Assembly (NCBI RefSeq): GCF_030295935.1 | Contig: NZ_AP027362.1 | Span: 3,658,001-3,722,000, forward strand | Source: Thalassotalea piscium | Lineage (GTDB): Bacteria; Pseudomonadota; Gammaproteobacteria; Enterobacterales; Alteromonadaceae | Reading direction: 5' to 3' | DNA length: 64,000 bases | Part shown: piece by piece, positions 1-9,408 of the stretch | How the letters are laid out: every line of letters begins with the position of its first letter | Numbering within the stretch: the stretch's first letter is position 1 | The notes under the pieces: generated by a model | Told to the model about the DNA's origin: nothing | Databases searched by the model: none | The model's input: the letters and a program-made list of their open reading frames with translations, nothing else | Position numbers and translations under genes: made by a program

Positions 1-920
1 GAGCCTTTACCGTAATAAAAGTCATCAAAGCTTTCTTGGCTATAGTACAAACGGTTTTCTTGGTCTAATGCGCTAGCATGAAATGTTGCCACTATCTGGG
101 TTAATTCAGTATTTCTACTTGGTGTTAACGGATGTGTACGTGTTGGTATACCCGGCTGAAAAAAGTAGCTGCTATTAGCGCTCATTTCATGAAAGTCGCC
201 AAGTACATGAGGCTGATATTGATGGAAATAAGCTAAACGGTTACGGCTTTCTTTTTGTGAAAGTAATAACCAATCACGATTTAAGTCAAAACCAAAATGG
301 TTAGTACGACCCGTGCGCCAGCTTTGGTGATGTTCAATATGATTTGGATCAGAATTTGGTGTAATACCACGGTGAGTGTTAACCCAACTAACAAAGCGGT
401 CCATGCCATCAGGGTTGATACTTGGCTCGATAACAATAATGGTGTCTTCTAGCATTTGTTCAACACTAGTGTTCGTGCTAGCGGCTAAATGATATGCAAC
501 TACCATAGCAGCATTAGCACCACTAATTTCATCACCATGAACGCTATAGCCTAACCATACAACCAGTGGATCTTTATCATTTTGCTCTCCTGGTTTACGG
601 TTGAGTATTTCAGGAAGTCTTTGTAAATTTTTAGGATCTGATATGGTTAAAAGAATTTGTTTTCTATACTCGGTGGTTAAACCAATATCTGTTAGCTTTA
701 TTCGTTCAGACTGATTAGCTAAAACAGATAAATAACTCACTAATTGGTCATGACGGGCATGACGCTCGCCAATACCGAACCCTAATATTTGCTCTGGTTT
801 AGAAATGTTGCTCGTATAATTTTGCTCGGTCGGTAAGTAACTTTCAACTTTAGCGGCATTCGCTTGGCTAGATAAAAGCACTAATGTTGCAATTAAAAAT
901 GTATAAAAACGTGATGTCAT
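1..920 (-). CDS. M14-family zinc carboxypeptidase (3' part outside window)
   Basis: Secreted metallocarboxypeptidase, truncated by the window edge: about 306 N-terminal codons are present and the C terminus lies to the left. Translating the minus strand from the ATG at 920 gives a signal peptide (hydrophobic FLIATLVLLSSQANA) and then an M14 domain. The zinc-binding HGDE (His128, Glu131) and the third ligand in DFHEM (His244) are visible; the catalytic Glu expected later would lie outside. Family knowledge: M14 enzymes remove C-terminal residues from peptides, here probably in the periplasm or outside the cell. It stands divergent from nfuA with about 200 bp between them. The family call is secure, the substrate unknown. 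Confidence 0.85.
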   Translation of the reverse strand, partial: MTSRFYTFLIATLVLLSSQANAAKVESYLPTEQNYTSNISKPEQILGFGIGERHARHDQLVSYLSVLANQSERIKLTDIGLTTEYRKQILLTISDPKNLQRLPEILNRKPGEQNDKDPLVVWLGYSVHGDEISGANAAMVVAYHLAASTNTSVEQMLEDTIIVIEPSINPDGMDRFVSWVNTHRGITPNSDPNHIEHHQSWRTGRTNHFGFDLNRDWLLLSQKESRNRLAYFHQYQPHVLGDFHEMSANSSYFFQPGIPTRTHPLTPSRNTELTQIVATFHASALDQENRLYYSQESFDDFYYGKG

Positions 921-1121
921 AATCATATTCCTCAATAACTTGCGCTCAAAGTATCAAAGTATCCAACTTGCTTCCAGTCTAAAGACTCTTTTCTATATCG
1001 TTTTTATCTATTATTGATAATTTAATCACTTGAGTCTGAGGGTCACGCAGAGTAAAATGGCATTACTTGACTAATTTAGTCAGGTATATCTTTTATTTTC
1101 AGAGAGAGCGAAACAAGCATT

Positions 1122-1700
1122 ATGATTACTATTTCAGAAACAGCTCAAGCACATTTTGTAAAGTTACTGTCGCAACAAGCTGAAGGCACCAGTATCCGTG
1201 TTTTTGTTGTTAACCCTGGAACAGCTTCAGCTGAATGTGGTGTGTCGTACTGCCCTGCTGATGCCGTTGAAGAAGATGACATTAAAATACCTTTTGAGCA
1301 TTTTTCTGCCTATATTGATGCAGATAGTAAGCCTTTTCTTGAAGAAGCAGAAATTGACTTTACCACCGACCAAATGGGCTCTCAACTTACGTTAAAAGCA
1401 CCAAATGCTAAGTTAAAGAAAGTGTCTGACGATGCCCCTTTATTTGATCGTGTTGACTACTTCTTAAAAACCGAAGTTAACCCACAACTTGCTAGCCATG
1501 GCGGTGAGTGTACATTAATGGAAATTACAGAAGACGGTTATGCCGTTTTACAGTTTGGCGGTGGTTGTAACGGTTGTAGCCAGATTGATGTAACTGTAAA
1601 AGATGGTATTGAAACACAGCTATTAAGTACAATGGCTGGTGAAATTAAAGGTGTACGCGACATGACTGAACATGAACGCGGTGAACATTCATATTACTAA
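1122..1700 (+). CDS. nfuA: Fe-S cluster carrier/biogenesis protein NfuA
   Basis: Cytosolic scaffold/carrier that delivers [4Fe-4S] clusters to apoproteins, especially under oxidative stress or iron limitation. The 192 residues match the usual NfuA length. An N-terminal degenerate A-type (IscA-like) domain covers about residues 1-100 and the Nfu domain about 105-192, with the cluster-binding pair in [10 protein letters not shown] near residue 150. An AGAGAG ribosome site lies about 14 nt before the ATG. It is a single-gene unit closed by a strong hairpin with a T run. No deviation from the family is visible. Confidence 0.96.
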   Translation: MITISETAQAHFVKLLSQQAEGTSIRVFVVNPGTASAECGVSYCPADAVEEDDIKIPFEHFSAYIDADSKPFLEEAEIDFTTDQMGSQLTLKAPNAKLKKVSDDAPLFDRVDYFLKTEVNPQLASHGGECTLMEITEDGYAVLQFGGGCNGCSQIDVTVKDGIETQLLSTMAGEIKGVRDMTEHERGEHSYY

Positions 1701-1741
1701 CTTTACGTTTATTAAAGAAAAAGTCACTTAAATTATTAAAT

Positions 1742-1778
1742 AAAAAACCACTAACGTTAAAAGCGTTAGTGGTTTTTT
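1742..1778. terminator. Bidirectional rho-independent terminator, nfuA / traT-like gene
   Basis: A perfect stem of about 15 bp (A-run, CCACTAACG / CGTTAGTGG, T-run) encloses a 7-nt loop. The flanking A and T tracts let it work on both strands, between convergent nfuA and the TraT-like gene. Confidence 0.9.
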
Positions 1779-1799
1779 TATTTGGTAGGCTATTTCCCT

Positions 1800-2546
1800 T
1801 TAAAAGAATGAAGCCATTGCATAAGCTGTTTTTTCAAACATTAAAGGTTGAGCTTCTGCTAATTCTAAATTTGCTTTATTTGCAGTAGTTACAACACGCG
1901 TACGATATTCTTTTTGTGTTGTAGCTTCAGAGTAAGTTTGCGTTGTTGCACCGTCATCTGAGATTTTAGTGTTTATTTTAGAATCTCTACGAACAATAAC
2001 ACCTTTGCCTGCACGCTCTTTAATTTGAATATCCGCAACTAAAAGATACATAACATCTTGCACAAAAGCATTTGCCGCTGTTGATAAAGCGCCAACAAGT
2101 AAACCTGTTCCCACTGCATTTCTATATGAACCTCCAGTAGCATAGCTTAGCGCGGCACCAGCACCAACGCCTTGGAACCCTGCACTTAATGCGCCTGCTG
2201 CATCTTCTGGCGTAGTTTTCTCAAGGTTTCTTACAAAAACACTCATGGTATATTGAGCTTTCTTTGGATCATCAGTCAAAGTATAACCATTACCGCTATT
2301 AACTAGCTGTTGTGATAATGTTCTTCTGAATGAGTTTCTATCAAACTCCATTACACCACTTCTAACTTCAAGATAGATTTTACGCTGCTCTTGTGGAACA
2401 GGATCAACAAACACTGAAGTACTAATTTTAGTTTGTACATCTAAGTCTCGCTTAGAAATCGAGGTGTGTACTGCAGAACAACCACTGAGTGCAACAAACA
2501 CTATACCAACCAACGCTAAGTTAATTAGGGATTTTACCTTCATCAT
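1800..2546 (-). CDS. TraT-like outer-membrane lipoprotein (complement-resistance family)
   Basis: 248-residue lipoprotein with a signal peptide and lipobox LSGC (Cys23). The sequence after it (SAVHTSISKRDLDVQTK) and a long Gly/Ala-rich hydrophobic stretch at about 118-165 are typical of TraT. In F-type plasmids TraT mediates surface exclusion and serum resistance; chromosomal copies in marine bacteria have no established role, so a conjugation function is not implied, and no other tra gene is visible. It lies 43 bp downstream of the small Tyr-rich gene, probably in the same transcript. Met2 is an equally possible start. Confidence 0.85.
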   Translation of the reverse strand: MMKVKSLINLALVGIVFVALSGCSAVHTSISKRDLDVQTKISTSVFVDPVPQEQRKIYLEVRSGVMEFDRNSFRRTLSQQLVNSGNGYTLTDDPKKAQYTMSVFVRNLEKTTPEDAAGALSAGFQGVGAGAALSYATGGSYRNAVGTGLLVGALSTAANAFVQDVMYLLVADIQIKERAGKGVIVRRDSKINTKISDDGATTQTYSEATTQKEYRTRVVTTANKANLELAEAQPLMFEKTAYAMASFF

Positions 2547-2589
2547 TTTAATTCCTTGTTTTTAGTATTTTTAAAATATTTTTGATAGC

Positions 2590-2946
2590 TTAATAGTAAT
2601 AACGCCCATAATAGCGATAGTAATATTTACAATTTCTGTACTGGGTCCAATTATACCTAAGTAGATCTCTACAAGTATAACCCGGACGCCAATAGGTACC
2701 TTGATACTCTGGCGGCTTTACCTTTTTTTCAAGCATGCTTTTTATGTAAGCATCTACTTCTTCAGGTTTTTCAGCAAGAAATGGTTTTGATAAAACCTCA
2801 GCATTCATTTGTGCTTGGGCTTTGGCAAGAAGGTCTTCTTCAGACTCTTCTTGGGCAGCTAATATGGATTGATTTCCAATCATTAACTGGAGCAAAAAAA
2901 GCCCTAATAAAGACTTTTTTTGAATTGATGTGATTTTCGTTTTCAT
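2590..2946 (-). CDS. Small secreted Tyr-rich protein, function unknown
   Basis: 118 residues. An N-terminal signal peptide (hydrophobic LLGLFLLQLMIGNQSILA, probable cleavage after AA) is followed by an acidic/Gln-rich helix-prone part. The last 30 residues are dominated by Tyr, Arg and Cys (YRNCKYYYRYYGRYYY), with two Cys in the tail. I do not recognise a family. It precedes the TraT-like lipoprotein on the same strand and probably shares its promoter, so the pair may act together at the envelope. The ORF, its signal peptide and operon position support a real gene. Confidence 0.7.
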   Translation of the reverse strand: MKTKITSIQKKSLLGLFLLQLMIGNQSILAAQEESEEDLLAKAQAQMNAEVLSKPFLAEKPEEVDAYIKSMLEKKVKPPEYQGTYWRPGYTCRDLLRYNWTQYRNCKYYYRYYGRYYY

Positions 2947-3043
2947 AATGAATTCCTTTTAACAAATAGAGTGCTATATAAGCCGCCCTAAAATAGGATA
3001 ATGTGTTAAATCATTCTGCACAATATCCCGATAAAAATATAGC

Positions 3044-4393
3044 TCAAAAAGAGGCATTTTGATAGCTTTGCTTATTAAAATTATAAAAATGCCATCCTAG
3101 GGTGACACTTCGAATAACAATAAAAATAAAAAACGCCGCCCAAAGTCCGTGATTTCCATAACTTTGCAATAAAAACCATGCCGGATAAAAGCCAAAAAAT
3201 GCAGAAATTAACATACTATTACGCATGGCTTTAGCACGCATTAAGCCAATGTAGATCCCATCAAGCAAATAACTCCAACAAGCAACTAGCGGTAAGGCAA
3301 CAATCCATATTAAATAATTACTCGCAAGCTCAACAACACTGTCAACGCTTGATATTATACTGATTAAGTCGTGCCCATAGGCAAAAAATACAATACTGTA
3401 GCCTATTGCAAAAATTAATGTCCAAAACGTTGACACCGCTACCGCCTTCTTCAGTTTTTGCTGTTGGTTGGCACCACTGGCATTACCAACAATCACTTCT
3501 GCGGCGTTGGCTATGCCGTCTAAACCAAATGAGATTAGTAATAAAAAATTCATTAATATAGCATTAGCAGCTACCACATTATCGCCGAGCCTAGCCCCTT
3601 GAAAGGTAATAAACATAAAGCACGACTGCAATGCCAGTGTTCTGATCATTATGTCGCGATTAAGTTTAAAGTACCCTGTTAATGCTTGTCGGTTGAGCAC
3701 TTCAACCCAAGAGACAACTCGCCATTTTTCATGTTTAAGTCGAGTTTTAATCCCCTTAAAGAAAATAATGGCAAAGCCAATAGCTAAGCCAAAATATTCA
3801 GCAATAAGTGTGGCTAAGGCAACGCCTTTTACTTGCCATTCAAACCCCCACACAAACAATAAGTCTAAGCCCAAATTGGTAAGGTTTGTGATAATTAATA
3901 ACCACATAACCGCTTTTGCGCGATGATTACCCAATAACCATCCTAAAATGACTAAGTTGGCAATAGCGGCGGGCAAGCCGTAAATACGAATTTCGCTGTA
4001 TTCACGGGCATAAAACTGTACTTCTTCTGAACCGCCAGCAAAATAAAGTGCCGCTGAAATATACGGGCTTTGACAAACAATAAGTACTACCCCTATTAAA
4101 AAAGCAACGGCAACGCCTCGCAGTAAAACTAGTTGACCTTCTTTGGCTGAGTTTTGACCATAAGCACGAGCAGCTAAGCCTGTGGTAGACATTCGTAAAA
4201 AACCAGACAACCAAACAATAAAGGTAATAACCATTGCACCAACAGTACTGCCACCAAGAAAGTATGCATGGTCTAAGTGCCCAATAACCGCGGTATCTAC
4301 CAAGCCTAACAAAGGTACGGTAATATTTGATAAGATCATTGGCAACGCGAGTGCAAATAGTTTTTTATGGGGTAAATTTAGAAAATTTTTCAA
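3044..4393 (-). CDS. MATE-family efflux transporter (DinF-like)
   Basis: Inner-membrane multidrug/toxin extrusion antiporter of 449 residues with about 12 membrane segments, the usual size. The N terminus (LALPMILSNITVPLLGLVDTAVIGHL) is the MATE signature of the DinF branch, with the second half repeating the fold from about residue 230. MATE proteins export cationic compounds with H+ or Na+; the substrate cannot be told here. It is a single gene. DinF of E. coli follows lexA; here lexA is about 12 kb away and no SOS box was seen in front of this gene. Confidence 0.9.
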   Translation of the reverse strand: MKNFLNLPHKKLFALALPMILSNITVPLLGLVDTAVIGHLDHAYFLGGSTVGAMVITFIVWLSGFLRMSTTGLAARAYGQNSAKEGQLVLLRGVAVAFLIGVVLIVCQSPYISAALYFAGGSEEVQFYAREYSEIRIYGLPAAIANLVILGWLLGNHRAKAVMWLLIITNLTNLGLDLLFVWGFEWQVKGVALATLIAEYFGLAIGFAIIFFKGIKTRLKHEKWRVVSWVEVLNRQALTGYFKLNRDIMIRTLALQSCFMFITFQGARLGDNVVAANAILMNFLLLISFGLDGIANAAEVIVGNASGANQQQKLKKAVAVSTFWTLIFAIGYSIVFFAYGHDLISIISSVDSVVELASNYLIWIVALPLVACWSYLLDGIYIGLMRAKAMRNSMLISAFFGFYPAWFLLQSYGNHGLWAAFFIFIVIRSVTLGWHFYNFNKQSYQNASF

Positions 4394-4578
4394 CTAATGT
4401 GCCTTTAACTGCAATGATGAATGGGTGAAATTGTAGGGCATTCAGGTTACTCTACTTGCTATGTAAATTAAACTCGGCTTACGTAATAGCCAAAGCACAC
4501 AAATTTCAGGTTATAAATGTAAAAATGTATGTTAACAGGCTATTATTACTCTCTATTACATTGCCAAGGATCAGAAAA

Positions 4579-5637
4579 ATGTTCTCTACACTTAAAGTTG
4601 CCCTAATTCTTGTTATGCTAATGTTTAGCCAAATAACACAGAGTGCGGTGATCCTACAATATCACCATGTTAGTGACGAAACCCCAGCAAGTACCAGTAT
4701 TTCACCCATACAATTTGAAGCCCATTTACAATACTTAGCTGATAATAACTTTACGGTAATTTCGTTATCTGAGCTAATGAACACCATACGCAAGCAACAG
4801 CCTATTAACGATAAAACCGTGGTAATCACTTTTGATGATGCTTACTTAGATATTCTAACCCAAGGCAAACCAATCCTCGATAAGTTTAATTATCCCTTTA
4901 CTATTTTTATTAACCCTAACATTGTTGATCGTAAACCACAGGGCTATTTAAGTTGGGAGCAATTAAAAGCAATGGGCGATAGCGGTGTAATTATTGCTAA
5001 CCACGGCCTAGAGCATGACTCACTTGCGCGTATTGTACATAACACCACAGATAAAAATTGGCGCGAAACATTAACAAACGATTTATTAGCCGCTGAACAA
5101 ATTATCGAAGAAAAAACCGGTCAAAGTTGGCGCTACTTTGCTTATCCTTATGGCGAGTTTACTCCTGAAATTCAACAATGGCTTAAAGACATTGACTTTA
5201 TTGCATTTAGTCAACAAAGTGGTGCTGTTAGTTTAGCTACCGATTTAACTAATGTGCCTCGATTTCCTGCTTCAAAACCTTACGACAAAATTTCAAGTTT
5301 ACGCGATAAACTATATTCACTGCCATTTATTATGTCGTTTGACAGTGAAAATGCACAAACTATTTTTACCCAAGATGAGCTAAAGTCGGTTACCTTTAAT
5401 ATTGAAGTTGAAGACTTTCATAAATCGCAGCTTAATTGCTATGTTTCAGGTTTAGGAAAGCAAAAAATTGAATGGAAAACTGATAAAAGCTTTACCATTA
5501 ATTTTAACAAGCCAATGCACACTGGAAGAATTCGCTGTAATTGTACCGCACCTAGTATTAGCCAACCTGGTCGCTACTATTGGTATTCAAAACCATGGTT
5601 TGTGTTGACCAATGAGCACAAATGGTACCCGTTATAA
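4579..5637 (+). CDS. Secreted polysaccharide deacetylase family protein
   Basis: NodB-type carbohydrate esterase (CE4), exported by a signal peptide (LKVALILVMLMFSQITQSA). I place the start at 4579 because AAGGA stands 8 nt before this ATG and the signal peptide begins there; the frame is open up to 4456 but those 41 residues look non-coding. Visible motifs are VILQYHHVS, the TFDDAY metal/catalytic motif near residue 87, and NHGLEHDSL supplying the His ligands. The 352-residue product would deacetylate an envelope or extracellular polysaccharide such as poly-GlcNAc. After about residue 270 there is a beta-rich C-terminal domain I do not recognise. Confidence 0.85.
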   Translation: MFSTLKVALILVMLMFSQITQSAVILQYHHVSDETPASTSISPIQFEAHLQYLADNNFTVISLSELMNTIRKQQPINDKTVVITFDDAYLDILTQGKPILDKFNYPFTIFINPNIVDRKPQGYLSWEQLKAMGDSGVIIANHGLEHDSLARIVHNTTDKNWRETLTNDLLAAEQIIEEKTGQSWRYFAYPYGEFTPEIQQWLKDIDFIAFSQQSGAVSLATDLTNVPRFPASKPYDKISSLRDKLYSLPFIMSFDSENAQTIFTQDELKSVTFNIEVEDFHKSQLNCYVSGLGKQKIEWKTDKSFTINFNKPMHTGRIRCNCTAPSISQPGRYYWYSKPWFVLTNEHKWYPL

Positions 5638-5704
5638 TGTTGGCTATTTTCTATACGACTGCTATAAATGTTAACGACTCGTTAAAATTAGAAAAGGGAT
5701 ATTT

Positions 5705-6271
5705 ATGAAAAGTTTTAAAATACCAAGTTTATTAATTACACTGTTAGCAACAACTTTTGGCTGTTCATCACTTACCGCAGAAGTTAAGCCTGAAGTAAAA
5801 ATAAACGATACTAATCAAGTGGCTGTAGTTAACGCTGAACCACGATTTAACTTATGCCTTAACAACAATAAATGCTCTAGATTAGGTGCAAAGTGGGATA
5901 AAGAAAATCCTGACGTTGTAACACTAGTAGTTGAATACAGTTCAGGCGTATCTATTGAAGAAGCTAACTTAGTTGTAGATGGTAAAGCATTACCATTAAT
6001 TAGCGGGCAAGTTGAAACAAGCTATCGTCCTCTTTTGCCTTACTCTGAGCATACGCCAAAAAACACATTAACTTCAATAAACTCTTACGATGTTTCAATG
6101 GAGATGTTTAAAAAAGTTTTATCAGCTAAAGAATTGTCAATCAGTTTAGAGCTATCTGATGCTGATAAGCGCCATCGTAAATACTATGTTGATCGCATCT
6201 CTACAGACAACAAAAAAGGCGGTGGTTACAAAGCGCTTGAAAGTTTGATGACGGCTATTGAGAAAGCTTAA
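5705..6271 (+). CDS. Hypothetical lipoprotein
   Basis: 188 residues with a lipoprotein signal (lipobox TFGC, Cys20). The mature part has two Cys (LCLNNNKC), a beta-rich segment and a C-terminal helix; I recognise no family. It lies 67 bp downstream of the deacetylase on the same strand and may be co-transcribed. Its last 17 bp overlap the end of the convergent SCO gene, so there is no separate terminator. Confidence 0.65.
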   Translation: MKSFKIPSLLITLLATTFGCSSLTAEVKPEVKINDTNQVAVVNAEPRFNLCLNNNKCSRLGAKWDKENPDVVTLVVEYSSGVSIEEANLVVDGKALPLISGQVETSYRPLLPYSEHTPKNTLTSINSYDVSMEMFKKVLSAKELSISLELSDADKRHRKYYVDRISTDNKKGGGYKALESLMTAIEKA

Positions 6272-6884
6272 CTATTTTTTCAAAGTCGCTCACTAATTCA
6301 CTTCCATCAATACTAGGCACTTGACCTAGCTCATGCTGCGGTTTAAAAATCGCAGCTATTTCACCTTCTGGATTAACGAGTACAATTGAAGCACTGTGAT
6401 CAACTAAGTAATTTTCTTGTGTTGTGTCATCGGCAATTGCATACATTAGCCCTAAATTACGTGCAAATGGAAAAAGCGCACCATGATCAGCCCTTAATGC
6501 TTTAAATTCTGGATTAAAATAAGCAATATACTGTGCTAATTTTTCTTGAGTATCTCGCATTGGATCAACCGACACTAATAACACTTGGCTGTTATTACTT
6601 ATTGCTTTGAGGTCGTCGTATATAAAGTTTAGTTCTTGCAAAGTAGTAGGGCAAACATCTGGACAAGAGGTATAACCAAAGAATACCCAAGACCACTTGC
6701 CTTTAAGTTCGTTATTAGTAAACGCCATTCCCTTATGGTCAATTAATGAGAATGGCTTTATAGCTCTTGGCTGCTGATAATAAAGTGAAAACTCTGGTTG
6801 CGCTAATTGCGATGTCGACTTAAACACAAATACACCACAAGCCAATGCCACCACTGCAACAATTACAATTAATAGTTTATTCAT
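6255..6884 (-). CDS. SCO1/SenC family copper chaperone for cytochrome c oxidase
   Basis: Membrane-anchored thioredoxin-fold protein that helps load the CuA centre of cytochrome oxidase subunit II. It has 209 residues with one N-terminal membrane anchor (residues 4-21), the copper-binding CxxxC (SCPDVC, Cys74 and Cys78) and the third ligand in DHSAS (about His164). It is the last gene of the cox block, 30 bp after ctaB. All copper ligands of the family are present. Confidence 0.93.
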   Translation of the reverse strand: MNKLLIVIVAVVALACGVFVFKSTSQLAQPEFSLYYQQPRAIKPFSLIDHKGMAFTNNELKGKWSWVFFGYTSCPDVCPTTLQELNFIYDDLKAISNNSQVLLVSVDPMRDTQEKLAQYIAYFNPEFKALRADHGALFPFARNLGLMYAIADDTTQENYLVDHSASIVLVNPEGEIAAIFKPQHELGQVPSIDGSELVSDFEKIVKLSQ

Positions 6885-6914
6885 GACAATATCAGCGCCT
6901 ACCTATATAACGGG

Positions 6915-7829
6915 TTAAGAAACGGGAAGTAAATAATGATCTAATAATAACACGACAAACAATGCCATTAAGTGAATTATTGAAAACTTAAACGTATCCA
7001 TTGCTGTATTCTCTCCTGCATTAAACTTTAATTTCCAAGCGTAAGCAAAAAAGCCTAAATTTAGCGTTACAGCGCCAATTAAATAAAGCCAATTACTCAT
7101 ACCAACTAAATAAGGCAACAAACCCACAATAAACAATAATACGGTATAAAGTAAAATTTGGGTTTTGGTAAAGTTAACCCCATGAGTAACAGGTAACATA
7201 GGAATGTTTACTTTGGCATAATCATCTTTGCGATGAATTGCTAATGCCCAAAAGTGTGGCGGTGTCCAAGTAAAAATAATTAGTACTAACAATAACGCAT
7301 TAGGGTGGATCTCATTGGTCATGGCTGTCCAACCCAGTAAAGGCGGAATTGCACCGGCTAATCCACCAATAGTAATATTCTGTGGCGTTGCTCGTTTTAA
7401 GTACATGGTATAAATAAAACTGTAGCCCACCAACCCCGACAATGTTAACCAAGCAGTTAAAGGATTGACTAAAGCATATAAAATAATAAACCCTGCAATG
7501 GCAAGAAAAACAGCAAAGGTCACGGCATTTTTAGTAGACAAACGTCCATTAGGTAATGGCCTGTTATGGGTTCTGCCCATAATGCTATCGATACGTTCAT
7601 CACAAATATGGTTTATCGCCGCTGCTGCAGACGATAACATACCAATACCTAACATCGCTGGTATTAATATCTGCCAAGGAATTGCCCCAGGTACAGATAA
7701 GCACATTCCTACTAGTGCAGTTAACACTAATAGTGCCACTACCCGAGGTTTAGTTATTTCGTAATAGTCACGCCAGCTTGTTTTTAAAGAAATACCTGAA
7801 GTAAGCGTTTGCGCTGTTACATTACCCAT
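6915..7829 (-). CDS. ctaB: Protoheme IX farnesyltransferase (heme O synthase)
   Basis: Polytopic UbiA-superfamily prenyltransferase that adds a farnesyl chain to heme B to give heme O, the precursor of heme A. 304 residues with about 8-9 membrane segments. The prenyl-diphosphate motif [15 protein letters not shown] and the second Asp-containing loop ([15 protein letters not shown]) are intact. Only 8 bp separate it from ctaA upstream, so the heme A pathway is one transcript. The family is also called CyoE. Confidence 0.95.
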   Translation of the reverse strand: MGNVTAQTLTSGISLKTSWRDYYEITKPRVVALLVLTALVGMCLSVPGAIPWQILIPAMLGIGMLSSAAAAINHICDERIDSIMGRTHNRPLPNGRLSTKNAVTFAVFLAIAGFIILYALVNPLTAWLTLSGLVGYSFIYTMYLKRATPQNITIGGLAGAIPPLLGWTAMTNEIHPNALLLVLIIFTWTPPHFWALAIHRKDDYAKVNIPMLPVTHGVNFTKTQILLYTVLLFIVGLLPYLVGMSNWLYLIGAVTLNLGFFAYAWKLKFNAGENTAMDTFKFSIIHLMALFVVLLLDHYLLPVS

Positions 7830-7837
7830 AATGCCTC

Positions 7838-8854
7838 CTATGTTTTTCGTGCCAAGCTATACGTTAATGCGATTAACATTAACATTAAACCTGCTGCCAC
7901 AATGTTATGACTGACTGCAACGGTTAAAGGCAGTGAGAAAATAATGTTACTGATGCCCAAACCAACTTGAGCCCCTAAAAATGCTAATACGGCTAACGCC
8001 ATGCTTTTGAAGAAAAATGTTGAGGCTTTAAAAAATATACTTAAGGTAAGCCACAACAAATAAAGCGTTGTAATAATTGCACCAATGCGATGTACCACAT
8101 GAATAGTAACGCGCTCATCGTGCTCAAAATGACCGAATTCATAGCTGTTTCGCTGCGGTGGAATAGGGTCGAACGACTCTTCAAAATTTAATTCTGCGAT
8201 CCAATCACCTTGGCAAATAGGTAACTCAACACACACTAACGCTGCGTAATTAGATGATGTCCACCCACCTAATGCAATTTGCACTGTTAAAATAATAATG
8301 CCTATTATGCCGTAACGGGCGAAGCCACGAAGTCGAATATCACCTCCTGGTACACGAAACGGATCTAACCTTAAATACAATAAAAACAGCAAACACAATG
8401 TAGTAAAGCCACCGAGTAAATGCCCCATTACAACAATTGGCATTAACATTAGGGTTACTGTCCACATGCCTAGTGCTGCCTGAAAAATAACAACCAATAA
8501 AATAAGCAGCGGCAATAATACAGGCACGCCTTCTTTTCTCTTTTTAATTGAAAGCAAAGCGATCGCAAGAATAAATAGCCCTAGTGCACCTGCAAAATAG
8601 CGATGTATCATTTCATTCCAAGCTTTTTCGGGCTCTACTGGACGATCAGGAAACGCGCTTTCTGCTTTTTGAATTTGTGCTTCGGTTGTGGGTACATCTA
8701 ATTGCCCATAACAGCCTGGCCAATCAGGACAGCCTAATCCAGCATGTGTTAAACGGGTATAAGCACCAAGACTTACAACGACTATGGCCAATAAAATACT
8801 GACTAAAACTAACACTCTAAGGCTTTTTTTATTATCACCGTTCATATTAGCCAA
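7838..8854 (-). CDS. ctaA: Heme A synthase (COX15/CtaA family)
   Basis: Polytopic membrane monooxygenase oxidising the C8 methyl of heme O to the formyl of heme A. 338 residues, about 8 membrane segments in two related four-helix halves. Conserved elements include [19 protein letters not shown] near the first helix, MIHRYFAG, and HVVHRIGA in the second half, giving the heme-ligand histidines, plus the Cys pair CVELPIC in a periplasmic loop. It overlaps the preceding gene by 8 bp, indicating translational coupling. Confidence 0.95.
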   Translation of the reverse strand: MANMNGDNKKSLRVLVLVSILLAIVVVSLGAYTRLTHAGLGCPDWPGCYGQLDVPTTEAQIQKAESAFPDRPVEPEKAWNEMIHRYFAGALGLFILAIALLSIKKRKEGVPVLLPLLILLVVIFQAALGMWTVTLMLMPIVVMGHLLGGFTTLCLLFLLYLRLDPFRVPGGDIRLRGFARYGIIGIIILTVQIALGGWTSSNYAALVCVELPICQGDWIAELNFEESFDPIPPQRNSYEFGHFEHDERVTIHVVHRIGAIITTLYLLWLTLSIFFKASTFFFKSMALAVLAFLGAQVGLGISNIIFSLPLTVAVSHNIVAAGLMLMLIALTYSLARKT

Positions 8855-9407
8855 TCCTTGAATATTTCAATAACTTCTTCATGTCTGACACTATAGCATT
8901 GCCTAACAAAGCCACTTTGTCTTTATCGGTAGGTAGTTGGTAAGACAAAACAACATTATTGAGAGGGTCAACAATCAAAAGTTGCTGATGCGCTAACTGC
9001 TCGTTGGTTGCCTCTGGTAAAAGAACTGACTGCCATTTGCTGTGATGCATAGCTTCAAGTGTTTTATCTGTTGCTTTAGTTTTGGTTAGTACAACTGGCG
9101 TTACTCTAGGTATGTCTTGTCCAAGAAGTACAAAGGCATTATTAATAACTAAGAGCGTACTTTGACAAAGTTCGTCACATTGGTTGGGTAAGTTAACGAG
9201 CATTAACCACTGTTTATCAAATTGATCTGATGTTAGACCTAGATCTTGTAAAGTCAGTTCATTTGATACTAACTCACCTTGATTGGTGACACCATAATCA
9301 AACCATTTATCAACCAGTGCCAATTTTGCCAAAATAATTGGTAAAACAAACACTCCTACTACTAGCAATAAATACTGTCGAGACTTTGTTAATTTAAAAT
9401 CAGACAT
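8847..9407 (-). CDS. Membrane-anchored protein of the cox cluster with a SCO-like CxxxC
   Basis: 186 residues with one N-terminal membrane segment (about 12-30) and a soluble, probably periplasmic domain. Proteins of this kind often sit between SURF1 and ctaA and are annotated as hypothetical or cytochrome-oxidase-associated. The sequence contains QCDELC (Cys77, Cys81), the same CxxxC spacing used by SCO copper chaperones, followed by helix/strand segments compatible with a degraded thioredoxin fold. Whether it binds copper is inference. It lies 1 bp from the SURF1 gene and overlaps ctaA by 8 bp. Confidence 0.75.
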   Translation of the reverse strand: MSDFKLTKSRQYLLLVVGVFVLPIILAKLALVDKWFDYGVTNQGELVSNELTLQDLGLTSDQFDKQWLMLVNLPNQCDELCQSTLLVINNAFVLLGQDIPRVTPVVLTKTKATDKTLEAMHHSKWQSVLLPEATNEQLAHQQLLIVDPLNNVVLSYQLPTDKDKVALLGNAIVSDMKKLLKYSRIG

Positions 9408-9408
9408 A

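Noticed and set aside
1800-2546. TraT as evidence of an integrated conjugative element
   Set aside because: No other transfer, integrase or attachment features are near; TraT-like genes occur on chromosomes of free-living bacteria.
4456-4578. N-terminal extension of the polysaccharide deacetylase
   Set aside because: The ribosome site and signal peptide both point to the ATG at 4579.
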